DNA from: Delta-02 sp964513565
Lineage (GTDB): Bacteria; Desulfobacterota; Syntrophorhabdia; Syntrophorhabdales; Syntrophorhabdaceae
Length of the DNA stretch: 64,000 bases
NCBI GenBank assembly: GCA_964513565.1
Contig: CAZENE010000013.1
Location: 14,933-78,932 of the forward strand
Reading direction: 5' to 3'
Shown here: positions 35,794 to 43,818 of the stretch, piece by piece
Layout of the letters: every line of letters begins with the position of its first letter
Position numbering within the stretch: position 1 is the first letter of the stretch
The notes under the pieces: model-generated
The model's database searches: none
Told to the model about the DNA's origin: nothing
What the model saw: the letters and a program-made list of their open reading frames with translations, nothing else
Program-made: the position numbers and the translations under genes

Positions 35794-36593
35794 TATTTTC
35801 TGACGAGCAGTACCTCATCGAGTTGCCTGAAGTTATTGTACGGCATGACATCGATATTGGTGAATATGCCGGCCTTTCTCTTATCCACCGTGATTACGAT
35901 GCCGACGGGAATACCTTTCGGATAGATCCCGTCTTTTCCCGATGTTACAAGCTTATCGCCTATCTCGATATCATCGTTTTTCGTCACATATTTCAGCTTT
36001 ACCGTATTTTGCCCGCCGCCCTGGATCAATCCCCGGGTGTTCTTGCCCTCGACACTGACGTCGATCGACGAATTTGCGTCATTCAGGACCATGACCTTGG
36101 CGTGCCAAGGACCGACCTCGACAACCTGTCCCACTATCCCTTTGGGTGTCACGACCGGCATCTTCTCGCGCACATTATGCCTGCTTCCCTTGTCGATAAT
36201 GACGCATCGGAACCAGTTCTTGAGGTCTTCGCCGACAACGCTGGCGGCGAACATCGTATTGGGCTTTTTCTGGACAAATTCGAGCAGTTTTCTCAGACGA
36301 ACATTTTCTCTGTCGGTTTCGACGAGTTTCTGGTTTTCTACGTAAAGCATTTCGTATTTTTCCCTGAGCTCACGGTTCTCTTTCTTGGCCCCGATAACAT
36401 TGAAATAAGAATCGAAGATATTCCCGATGGAGGAAACGGGTTTGGCGATGACACTGAGGATGGGTCCGAAAATACTGCTGAAACCGGTTTTGACCGATAT
36501 GTATGATCTCGCGACGAAAGGAGCATTCGTAAAAGAAAGGAATGATATGACGAGAACGAGAATGGCTACGATTATAGCTATTGAATTTCTCAA
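35793..36593 (-). CDS. mreC: Rod shape-determining protein MreC
   Basis: A 266-residue periplasmic scaffold with an N-terminal membrane helix (about 5-22), a coiled coil (about 70-115) and a two-lobed beta-barrel (VVGEDLKNWFRCVIIDKG, GIVGQVVEVGP, DASSxIDV-like NDANSSIDV, GIYPKGIPVG). It links MreB to PBP2/RodA. It starts 12 bases after mreB. Confidence 0.94.
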   Translation of the reverse strand: MRNSIAIIVAILVLVISFLSFTNAPFVARSYISVKTGFSSIFGPILSVIAKPVSSIGNIFDSYFNVIGAKKENRELREKYEMLYVENQKLVETDRENVRLRKLLEFVQKKPNTMFAASVVGEDLKNWFRCVIIDKGSRHNVREKMPVVTPKGIVGQVVEVGPWHAKVMVLNDANSSIDVSVEGKNTRGLIQGGGQNTVKLKYVTKNDDIEIGDKLVTSGKDGIYPKGIPVGIVITVDKRKAGIFTNIDVMPYNNFRQLDEVLLVRK

Positions 36594-36605
36594 ATTGCCA
36601 CTATC

Positions 36606-37646
36606 TTAAAAATATGTCGCTATCTCTTTCAGGAGGCTTACCTCGTCAAGTGCCTTTCCCGCACCTTCCACAACAGCAGTAAGAGGGTTTTCAGCAATGA
36701 TGACCGGAAGCCGGGTCACTTCTTTGATGAGAATATCAAGGTTCTTAAGGAGTGCTCCGCCGCCCGAGATCACGATGCCTTTATCGACGATATCGGATGC
36801 TAGTTCCGGGGGTGTTCTCTCGAGTGCGATCCTTACCGCCTCAACAATGGCATTGACGGGTTCATTGATAGCCTCCCTGATCTCTTTAGAAGAAATCTCG
36901 AGGGTTTTCGGAATACCGCCGACGAGGTCGCGGCCCTTGATCTCGAGAGTTGTCTCATCTTCTTCGGAGTTCGGGTACGCCGATCCGATGCTGATCTTTA
37001 TCACTTCCGCCGTACGTTCTCCTATGAGGAGATTATATTTGCGCTTCACATACTGGATAATGGCCTCATCGATCTTGTCGCCGGCTACACGCACCGAATT
37101 ACAGTACACGATGCCCGCGAGCGATATGACTGCCACTTCCGTTGTGCCCCCGCCGATGTCAACGATCATGTTGCCGCTCGGCTCCGTGATGGGAAGCCCG
37201 ACACCAATGGCAGCCGCCATGGGCTCTTCGATGAGGTAAACCTCGCGTGCCCCGGCTGATTCCGCTGATTCCTTGACAGCCCTTTTTTCAACGGGGGTGA
37301 TCCCCGAGGGGACAGAGATGACGATCCTTGGGCGGGCGTAGGATTTCTTGTTGTGTATCTTCTGTATGAAGTACTTCAGCATTGCCTCGGTTATTTCGAA
37401 GTCGGCTATGACACCGTCTTTGAGAGGCCGGATCGCAACGATGTTGCCCGGGGTCTTGCCGAGCATTTTCTTCGCCTCTTCTCCTACGGCTATTACCTTC
37501 TTTGTGCCGCGGGAGTCTTTATGAACTGCGACTACGGAAGGTTCGTTCGAGACAATTCCCCTGCTTTTCACGTAAACCAATGTATTTGCAGTGCCCAGAT
37601 CGATGGCAAGGTCTTTCGATATAAATCCAAAGAGTGATTCGAACAT
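36606..37646 (-). CDS. mreB: Actin-like rod-shape protein MreB
   Basis: A 346-residue actin homologue. Phosphate-1 DLGTANTLVY near residue 16, connect and phosphate-2 VDIGGGTTEVAVIS near 167 and the adenosine motif GGGALLKNLD near 295 are all intact. The N-terminus carries a short amphipathic FESLFGFIS segment for membrane binding. First gene of the five-gene rod operon, behind a promoter at 37697-37725. Confidence 0.97.
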   Translation of the reverse strand: MFESLFGFISKDLAIDLGTANTLVYVKSRGIVSNEPSVVAVHKDSRGTKKVIAVGEEAKKMLGKTPGNIVAIRPLKDGVIADFEITEAMLKYFIQKIHNKKSYARPRIVISVPSGITPVEKRAVKESAESAGAREVYLIEEPMAAAIGVGLPITEPSGNMIVDIGGGTTEVAVISLAGIVYCNSVRVAGDKIDEAIIQYVKRKYNLLIGERTAEVIKISIGSAYPNSEEDETTLEIKGRDLVGGIPKTLEISSKEIREAINEPVNAIVEAVRIALERTPPELASDIVDKGIVISGGGALLKNLDILIKEVTRLPVIIAENPLTAVVEGAGKALDEVSLLKEIATYF

Positions 37647-37696
37647 CTACTCTCCCTTTCCTGGCTATTTTTAAAAGTTATTGAAAAAACAGCCTT

Positions 37697-37725
37697 AATA
37701 TACTATTTTAAAGTTTCAAAATCAA
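37697..37725 (-). promoter_or_regulatory. Promoter of the mre operon
   Basis: On the minus strand TTGATT (37725-37720), a 17-base spacer and TATATT (37702-37697). The plus strand of the same AT-rich block has a weaker TTGAAA-N17-TATTTT that could serve the divergent PpiD-like gene. Confidence 0.55.
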
Positions 37726-37749
37726 TAATCTTTCGAGGTATTAAAACCA

Positions 37750-39153
37750 ATGCTCAAGTTTATGAGAAAATATGCACGAAGCTACCTGATCAAGATCATT
37801 TTTGCCGTGATCATTATCGTTTTTGTTTTTTATTTCGGTGCGGGGTCGCTCCAGGAAAGAGAGACAAAGATCGCCCAGGTCGGAGGTTTCGATATACTAT
37901 ATCCGGAGTACTACGAGACATACAACAAGGAGCTTGAAGTATTCCGTCGGTTATACGGTGAGAAGTTCGATGAAAAAATGGCGGCCGAACTCAAGGACAA
38001 GGTCCTGCAGGACATCCTCAGTAAATACATCCTGCTCGTCGAGGCGAAGAAATTGGGGATCTCCGTGAGCGACCAGGAGTTTGCCGAGCTTATCGGGTCC
38101 GTCGAGGCATTCAAGAAAGACGGAAAATTTGACAAGGACCGGTACGTTTCGGTGCTTCGCCAGAACAGGATGGACCCGGAGCAGTTCGAAAGATCGGAAA
38201 AGACCTCCCTTTTGATAGGCAAAGTCGTCAGTATCGTACGCGATACCGGGGCCCCGGTGACGGATGCGGATATCTGGGCCGGCTATGTACGGGAAAAAGG
38301 CAAGGTAGATCTCTTTTATTCCCGTTTTTCACCCTCTTCATTCAAGGGTGGCGTCACAGTTACCGAAAACGAGCTCAATGAGGTCTACGAGAAGGAAAAA
38401 GAGCGTTTTCGAGGGGAAAACACCTATCGTCTGAAATATATCGTTATCGATGAAAAAAGCGGGCTCAAAGACGATCAGGTGTATATGGACCTGTTGAAGT
38501 CCGGGGATATCGATGCATACGGACGTCAGAAAGGTCTTAAAGTGATCGATACAGGAAGCGTGCGCCAGAGCGAACTGTTCAAAACGTATAAAGGTCTCAA
38601 GATAGAAACATGGCTGAAAGATCTGCGTAAAGGGGACGTTTCCCTGCCGGTCAGAGATAATGGGCGTTCCCTTGTCTTCCAGCTTGTTGAGCGCGACGAT
38701 GGCAAGCCGATGGAAAAAAGCGCCGCTCTCGAGAGCATAAGGAACAGGCTCATCATGGAAAAGGCGAAAGAAAGGGCCCGGATCGCGGCCGGTGATACCG
38801 TAAAGAGCGGGTCGGTGGACAATAAGGCACATACCGGTTATGTATCGAGAACGGCATCGTCCATTCCGAAAATTGGGGACATCCCGCGGGACAATGCCGG
38901 GCTGCTCGGTTTGACGAAAGAGACGCCCGTTTACGATAAGCCCGTCGAGATAAAAGGTGATTACTACGTGTTTGCTTATGCCGGGGAACAGGAGCCTGAC
39001 CGGAAGGAATGGCAAAAAGACAAAGAACGTTTTTCACAGTATTATACAGCACGACACAAAGAGCAGTTCTTGACCGCTTTCATCGAGGAATCGAAACAGG
39101 AAATGCTTAAGAAGGGAAAGATCAAGATATTGAAGAATCCCAAAGAGATCTAG
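37750..39153 (+). CDS. PpiD/SurA-type membrane-anchored periplasmic folding factor
   Basis: A 467-residue protein with one N-terminal membrane helix (about 13-31), then a SurA_N_3-type helical chaperone domain (about 35-185), a central region related to parvulin/PpiC but poorly conserved (about 215-310) and a helical tail. The layout is that of PpiD, which is anchored in the inner membrane and holds emerging periplasmic proteins. Because parvulin active-site motifs are not clear, isomerase activity is doubtful. It is followed by tsaD after 12 bases. Confidence 0.82.
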   Translation: MLKFMRKYARSYLIKIIFAVIIIVFVFYFGAGSLQERETKIAQVGGFDILYPEYYETYNKELEVFRRLYGEKFDEKMAAELKDKVLQDILSKYILLVEAKKLGISVSDQEFAELIGSVEAFKKDGKFDKDRYVSVLRQNRMDPEQFERSEKTSLLIGKVVSIVRDTGAPVTDADIWAGYVREKGKVDLFYSRFSPSSFKGGVTVTENELNEVYEKEKERFRGENTYRLKYIVIDEKSGLKDDQVYMDLLKSGDIDAYGRQKGLKVIDTGSVRQSELFKTYKGLKIETWLKDLRKGDVSLPVRDNGRSLVFQLVERDDGKPMEKSAALESIRNRLIMEKAKERARIAAGDTVKSGSVDNKAHTGYVSRTASSIPKIGDIPRDNAGLLGLTKETPVYDKPVEIKGDYYVFAYAGEQEPDRKEWQKDKERFSQYYTARHKEQFLTAFIEESKQEMLKKGKIKILKNPKEI

Positions 39154-39165
39154 AAATCCCCGACT

Positions 39166-40161
39166 ATGGTGATCCTCGGTATCGATACGTCTTGCGATGA
39201 TACATCGCTGGCATTAATTGATGAGAGACGGAAGGTCCTTGCCCACGTCATTTCATCACAGGCGGACCTCCATGGGCTGTTTGGCGGTGTTGTCCCCGAG
39301 ATCGCTTCCCGCAAACACGTCGAACTCATCGATTTGATCTATAACGATGTGCTTGAAAAAGCGGGGCTTAGCGCCGGCAACATCGATTGTGTGGGCGTAA
39401 CATCCGGGCCGGGCCTCATCGGCAGCGTTCTTGTCGGCCTTTGTTTTGCAAAAGGGCTCTGCCTTGCCGGGGGGATCCCGCTTGTTGGCGTGAACCACGT
39501 CGAGGCCCATGCAATGAGCATATTCCTGGAACGTGACGTGGAATTTCCGTTTGTGGCTCTCGTCGTTTCCGGGGGACACACGATAATACTCTCGTTCGAT
39601 GCCCCATGCTCCTTCAGGTTCATCGGTTCGACCCTCGATGACGCAGCCGGAGAGGCGTTTGACAAGATAGCTAAATTCCTCGGCCTGGGGTATCCCGGGG
39701 GACGCATTATTGAAGAAATGGCCCGCAAGGGGTCGCCCGATCATGTTGCTTTTCCCCGTCCCATGATGGATGATGCCCGCTGCAATTTCAGCTTCAGCGG
39801 CCTGAAAACGGCATTCATCACCTACGCGAAAAAACACACTGTCGATGGATCGAATATCAGCGATGTTCTGGCGTCATTTCAAGAAGCGGTGTGCGATGTT
39901 CTGGTATCGAAGACATTTAAAGCCGCCCGGCAGTCGAACATCAAACGGGTCGTTGTCGGCGGCGGAGTTGCCGCAAACGGACGGCTCCGCGAGGTTTTTC
40001 TTAAAAGAGCTCAAGAGGAAGGGTTCGAGGTGTTGATATCGTCCCCCCTTTACTGTACTGACAACGGAGCGATGATCGCTTCACTGGCATCTTTCTACGC
40101 TGCCGAAGGGATGTATTCCGATCTCGGCATAAAGGCATATTCACGGATGGTCATGAAATGA
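39166..40161 (+). CDS. tsaD: tRNA N6-threonylcarbamoyladenosine transferase TsaD
   Basis: A 331-residue Kae1/Gcp-family ASKHA protein. GIDTSCDDTSLAL at the N-terminus, the metal-binding HVELID and HVEAHAMS histidines, VSGGHT near residue 133, DDAAGEAFDK near 150 and the late GGGVAAN near 267 are all present. It installs threonylcarbamoyl on A37 of ANN-decoding tRNAs with TsaB/E/C. Eleven bases separate it from rsmA. Confidence 0.97.
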   Translation: MVILGIDTSCDDTSLALIDERRKVLAHVISSQADLHGLFGGVVPEIASRKHVELIDLIYNDVLEKAGLSAGNIDCVGVTSGPGLIGSVLVGLCFAKGLCLAGGIPLVGVNHVEAHAMSIFLERDVEFPFVALVVSGGHTIILSFDAPCSFRFIGSTLDDAAGEAFDKIAKFLGLGYPGGRIIEEMARKGSPDHVAFPRPMMDDARCNFSFSGLKTAFITYAKKHTVDGSNISDVLASFQEAVCDVLVSKTFKAARQSNIKRVVVGGGVAANGRLREVFLKRAQEEGFEVLISSPLYCTDNGAMIASLASFYAAEGMYSDLGIKAYSRMVMK

Positions 40162-40171
40162 TCCGGACGCT

Positions 40172-40957
40172 ATGCTAAAAAAGAGTTTCTCGCAAAATCT
40201 CATCAAGGACGGGAATATTCTCCGCAAAATGGTTTCCCTGGCGGAGGTTTCTGAGGACGATACGGTCATTGAAATAGGGGCAGGGCAGGGTGACCTGACG
40301 CGTGCAATAGCTCAGAGGGCTTCCCGGGTTATCGCGGTCGAACTGGACCGGGATATGAGGCCGCATCTCGAAGCGCTTGCGTCCGGGACACCGAATATTG
40401 AAATACTATTTCGCGACGTGCTGGCCGTTGATCTCGCTGAATTGGCCGGGCATCGAAAAATAAAGGTTGTGGGGAACATACCCTATGGCATCACCGGCCC
40501 TATCATCTTCAAGCTGATCGGTCACCGGGCAGTGATTGACAGCGCCTTCCTTACCGTCCAGAAAGAGATAGGCGATCGTATAACCGCAAAACCGGGGACA
40601 CGGGCGTATGGTTCATTATCGGTGACATGTCAGCTTACCGCGGATGTCATGGTGCTCATGCACCTAAAGGCGCGGGTTTTTATCCCCCCGTCGAAGGTTG
40701 ACAGCATCTATTTTTCGATGCGTTTCAGGAATGATGCGGGTGACATCGATGAAAACTTTATGTCTTTTGTCCGGGCAGTTTTTGCTCACAAACGGAAATT
40801 TATGCGCAATGCGCTGCGCGACAGGTATCCGGATCCGAAAATAGATCAGCTCTATGACCTGATGCATCTTACGCGTTCGGTCCGGGCCGAAGAATTGGAG
40901 CCGGGGATGTTCAGGGCCATGTACCGTGTAATGGAGAAGAACATTACTACGGCCTGA
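40172..40957 (+). CDS. rsmA: 16S rRNA dimethyladenosine transferase RsmA (KsgA)
   Basis: A 261-residue SAM-dependent methyltransferase that dimethylates two adjacent adenosines near the 3' end of 16S rRNA. SAM motif I is EIGAGQGDLT near residue 34, the Asp of motif II VELDRD near 57, and the catalytic NIPYGI motif is near 100. FSQNLIKD at the N-terminus and the VFAHKRKFMRNAL region are typical. Likely co-transcribed with tsaD. Confidence 0.96.
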   Translation: MLKKSFSQNLIKDGNILRKMVSLAEVSEDDTVIEIGAGQGDLTRAIAQRASRVIAVELDRDMRPHLEALASGTPNIEILFRDVLAVDLAELAGHRKIKVVGNIPYGITGPIIFKLIGHRAVIDSAFLTVQKEIGDRITAKPGTRAYGSLSVTCQLTADVMVLMHLKARVFIPPSKVDSIYFSMRFRNDAGDIDENFMSFVRAVFAHKRKFMRNALRDRYPDPKIDQLYDLMHLTRSVRAEELEPGMFRAMYRVMEKNITTA

Positions 40958-41049
40958 AGCTCACTGTCGTCGCGGGTTTGCGCGACCCTCCCTTGTCCGC
41001 CGGGGAGCGATAGATGCAACACCCTACAGCAGTTATTCAAGGAGATAAA

Positions 41050-41263
41050 ATGAAAAAGCGCGGCCTTGTTTATCTTGCATTGTGTCTCATATTGCATCAT
41101 TGATCGGGTGACGGCCCATGCGCAGGAAAGCACGGAGAACCTTGCCGGCATATACAAGAATTATTTCAAACTTCTTATTGACAGGGATTTTGCCATGTTG
41201 ATAGAGGACGGAAAATGGAAGGTCAACTTCCTTAAGGACCTGATGCTCATGGAGGACAGGTGA
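41050..41263 (+). pseudogene. Short secreted-protein gene with a frameshift in the signal peptide
   Basis: GGAGAT precedes ATG 41050, which opens a signal-peptide-like start (KKRGLVYLALCLILHH) and stops at TGA after 17 codons. The +1 frame carries the expected continuation: DRVTAHAQ (an AHA-Q cleavage site) and a charged segment ending at 41263. A one-base indel near 41095 would restore a roughly 70-residue exported protein. No family recognised. Could be a sequencing error. Confidence 0.5.
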
Positions 41264-41280
41264 TCGTTTTCTGCGGTAGT

Positions 41281-42204
41281 TTACCCGGGGCGCGGGAAGA
41301 AGCCTGCCTTATTGACTATCTCGGGAACTATTTCCTCCCATTCTATAGCCATAATGTGAATGCCTGCTATCCCTTTTATATTCTTCATAGCGTCGATGGT
41401 CTCAAGGCATATCGCAACCCCTTCCGCCCGGCAGCGGTCTTTACCAACGGAACTCATCCTTTCTATTAAAGGGTCGGGCACGTCCATTCCGGGGACGGAG
41501 TTTTTCATGTAACGGGCCATGGCCGGCGACTTCAGTGGGGTGATCCCGGCAAGAATATGTGCCTTTTCATGAATTCCGAGGTCCCGCACCATATCCATCC
41601 AGCGCTTGAATTTTTCAATATTGAACACGCACTGTGTCTGGACAAATTGGGCGCCGGCCCTGACCTTTTTTGCGAGACGCAATGCCCTGATATCAAATGG
41701 GTCCGCAAACGGGTTTTCCACACAGCCAATAAATATATCCGGTTTCCCTTTTATCTCATCGCCGCTCAAAAATTTTGCATCATCCCGCATCATGCGCAGA
41801 GTATCGATGAATTGTATCGAGTCTATATCATGAACATTCTTTGCGCCTGGATGGTCACCGAATGATTGATGGTCCCCTGACAGACAGAGTACATTTCGAA
41901 TGCCGAGTGCCGATGCGCCAAGCGCGTCGCTCTGGAGCGCTATTCTGTTCCGGTCCCGAACCGTCATCTGGAGGACCGGCTCAATTCCCGTTTCCCGGAG
42001 AATGACGCACGATGCCATGCTCGACATGCGGACCATCGCCGTCTGGTTATCCGTAACATTTACCGCATCGGCATAACCCTTTAGGATCTCCCCTTTTCTT
42101 CTGATCACATCAAGGTCGGCGCCGCGTGGAGGCCCGCATTCAGCGGTGACCGCAAAATGCCCCCGGGCGAGGACCTTTTCGAGATTGCCTGCGGCCGGGG
42201 TCAT
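41281..42204 (-). CDS. metF: Methylenetetrahydrofolate reductase MetF
   Basis: A 307-residue TIM-barrel protein of the 5,10-methylene-THF reductase family. AECGPPRG near residue 21, NVTDNQ near 48, LSGDHQSFGD near 108 and QTQCVFN near 188 are the FAD/folate-binding landmarks. In the Wood-Ljungdahl pathway it interconverts methylene- and methyl-THF. Its ATG overlaps the metV stop by four bases. With metV, mvhD and hdrABC upstream it probably belongs to one electron-transferring complex, as described for Moorella MetVF-HdrABC-MvhD; direction of flux is unknown. Confidence 0.93.
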   Translation of the reverse strand: MTPAAGNLEKVLARGHFAVTAECGPPRGADLDVIRRKGEILKGYADAVNVTDNQTAMVRMSSMASCVILRETGIEPVLQMTVRDRNRIALQSDALGASALGIRNVLCLSGDHQSFGDHPGAKNVHDIDSIQFIDTLRMMRDDAKFLSGDEIKGKPDIFIGCVENPFADPFDIRALRLAKKVRAGAQFVQTQCVFNIEKFKRWMDMVRDLGIHEKAHILAGITPLKSPAMARYMKNSVPGMDVPDPLIERMSSVGKDRCRAEGVAICLETIDAMKNIKGIAGIHIMAIEWEEIVPEIVNKAGFFPRPG

Positions 42205-42875
42205 AGCGCCATATCCTCCCTTATTCTTTTGCGTGGTCCCCCGTCACGGGACGTCGACCAGTCCCGGGGTTTCTCTATTGCATTGTACCTTTCCAACTCA
42301 CCTCGCGCTTTGAGCCGGTCAATAATGAGCTGCCAGGCGCACGGCAGTTCATCGTTCACTTCGCAGACGCCGCCATGGGAACCTCCACAGGGGCCGTTCA
42401 TAATGCTTTTCGCGCACCTGGTGATGGGGCATATGCCGCAGGTGAGATCAAGGATGCAATTGCCGCATCCCTGGCACCGCTCCACCCATATTCCCTCTTG
42501 CTCGGTTACTCCCATGAACCGCGTGTTGACGGCGGGAAGCACGGGTACGCTGGGATAATTCTCTGAAATAAATTGCACGCCGCATCCGCACGCGAGCGAT
42601 AGGACGGCATCGAAGTTGTCAAGCGATCCTGTGAGCATCGCCGCATACTCAGGATCGCACTGTCTTTCCAATGTTCTTTCCGCGATATCAACAGTCCGCC
42701 CCTCTACCTGACGCCTCATCCGGATCTGCGCGGCAAGAAGGGCGGCCTCTTTCGTCCCGCCGACAGCGCAAACGGTCACGCATTCATTGCACCCGAGAAG
42801 CAGTATTTTCTCGTACGGAGAGATCATCCTCATGATCTCATCGAACGGTTTTCTATCGGCAACAATCATCTTCAT
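42201..42875 (-). CDS. metV: MetV, zinc/iron-sulfur partner of MetF
   Basis: A 224-residue cysteine-rich protein. The N-terminal half has LLGCNECVTVC near residue 28 and LACGCGVQF near 93; the C-terminal half has CQGCGNCILDLTCGICPITRC near 135-155 and CGGSHGGVCEV. This set matches the MetV/MTHFR C-terminal zinc-binding family that pairs with MetF in acetogens. Overlaps metF by ATGA. It lies downstream of mvhD, from which it is separated by an IS481-like remnant. Confidence 0.9.
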   Translation of the reverse strand: MKMIVADRKPFDEIMRMISPYEKILLLGCNECVTVCAVGGTKEAALLAAQIRMRRQVEGRTVDIAERTLERQCDPEYAAMLTGSLDNFDAVLSLACGCGVQFISENYPSVPVLPAVNTRFMGVTEQEGIWVERCQGCGNCILDLTCGICPITRCAKSIMNGPCGGSHGGVCEVNDELPCAWQLIIDRLKARGELERYNAIEKPRDWSTSRDGGPRKRIREDMAL

Positions 42876-42884
42876 CTCCTTGTA

Positions 42885-43243
42885 GATCGTATATCTGCTT
42901 CAAGGCAGTCTCTCAATGATATCCCCGATCCTCAGGTTGTCTTCCATGAACCGTTCTATCAGTAGAACGCAGAAGTATACATCTTACACGCCGTCGCCTC
43001 TTTGCTCAAGGCCAATATATTCCCCCGCAAGGGCACGACTTACAAAGACGAACTCGTTCTTCCACCGGATGCAGGAGTTATTGCCGCTCACGCGGCGCAC
43101 CTGGAAGTGATAGTCGAACTATCCCAATTTCCCGGGTATCTTCCTCGTGATAACGTATAGACGGAAACGGGCGTCTTCTGGCCTAGGGACTCGTGGGGCC
43201 TTATCTCGTTATACCCGGAATATTTTTGTTACCTATGTACCCG
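42885..43243 (-). mobile_element. Decayed IS481-like element inside the hdr-metVF operon
   Basis: The minus strand of about 42890-43160 encodes a ruined transposase C-terminus: RKIPGKLG, stop, FDYHFQVRRVSG, then IRWKNEFVFVS with ALAGEYIGLEQ, a stop (TAA about 42984-42986), and RIGDIIERLP. It is nearly the same as the transposase tail in the 51.8-kb element. The upstream terminal repeat survives as TGTTACCTATGTACCCG at 43227-43243 (plus strand). Two in-frame stops and a degenerate second repeat show it is dead. It fills the gap between mvhD and metV. Confidence 0.8.
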
Positions 43244-43273
43244 TTTGGACAAAAAAGTCATATGATTGTATCA

Positions 43274-43295
43274 CTTTACGATTTATGTTTTACGG
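43274..43295. repeat. Heptamer repeat supplying the mvhD stop codon
   Basis: Three seven-base units, TTTACGA TTTATGT TTTACGG (43275-43295), the reverse complement of the TCGTAAA units at 43703-43737. The mvhD stop codon TAA (43283-43285) lies inside the middle unit. Confidence 0.65.
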
Positions 43296-43696
43296 TTTTT
43301 TATAGGGTTTGGTCCCAATCCGCTAATTTTTTCTGTCATCCCCCGCATGAACTGTGCGAATTTGTGGCCGTCGGCCGCGGAGAGATAGTACATTTCGAGG
43401 CGGTCGCCCCCTATGCCTGCCTCGTCGAGCAGGGTTTTCGCATAACGCACACGTTTTCCCGCCCTTATATTCCCGGAGACATAGTGACAATCCCCTTCGA
43501 GGCATCCCACGAGGCAGACCCCGTCGGCCCCGCTTTCGAAGGCCTCGAGTATGTAGATCGTATCGACCCTGCCCGTGCACGGCATCTTGACGATTTTCAC
43601 CGATGCCGGATAGGACAGCCTCATCGAACCTGCCAGGTCCGCCGCAGAGTACCCTCAGTATTCGCAGCAAAAAGCGATAATCTGTATGTTATCCAT
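43283..43696 (-). CDS. mvhD: MvhD-type iron-sulfur electron-transfer subunit, selenoprotein
   Basis: The ATG at 43696 starts MDNIQIIAFCCEY, then UGA at 43655-43657, then GYSAADLAG and onward in frame to 43283: 137 residues, the normal MvhD length. Family members read FCCxxCxYxxADLAG here, so the UGA stands where a conserved cysteine is expected. Downstream of the UGA a stem GACCU/AGGUU with apical GGC (about 21 bases on) fits a bacterial SECIS. Other Fe-S cysteines are MPCTGRVD, VGCLEGDCHY. MvhD carries a [2Fe-2S] cluster and passes electrons to HdrA. A start at the internal ATG (43624) would drop the cluster region and is a gene-caller artefact. Confidence 0.88.
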
Positions 43697-43702
43697 GGAT
43701 CA

Positions 43703-43818
43703 CCGTAAATCGTAAATTGTGAATCGTAAATCGTAAAAGAAATAATATCCTATTTTTCTTTGTCTCATTTTGCCTGTCCCCTGACGCCCTTACTCTTGGC
43801 TCTTTTACGATTTACGAT
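43703..43818. repeat. Heptamer array and long inverted repeat between hdrA and mvhD
   Basis: Five tandem heptamers, CCGTAAA TCGTAAA TTGTGAA TCGTAAA TCGTAAA (43703-43737). ATCGTAAATCGTAAAAGA at 43723-43740 is perfectly inverted at 43801-43818 (60-base loop). The hdrA stop TAA (43812-43814) lies inside the right arm. This may form an intra-operon hairpin or be a mobile repeat. Confidence 0.8.

Noticed and set aside
42916..43110. 65-codon plus-strand ORF between metV and mvhD
   Set aside because: It is antisense to a recognisable IS481-like transposase tail on the minus strand.
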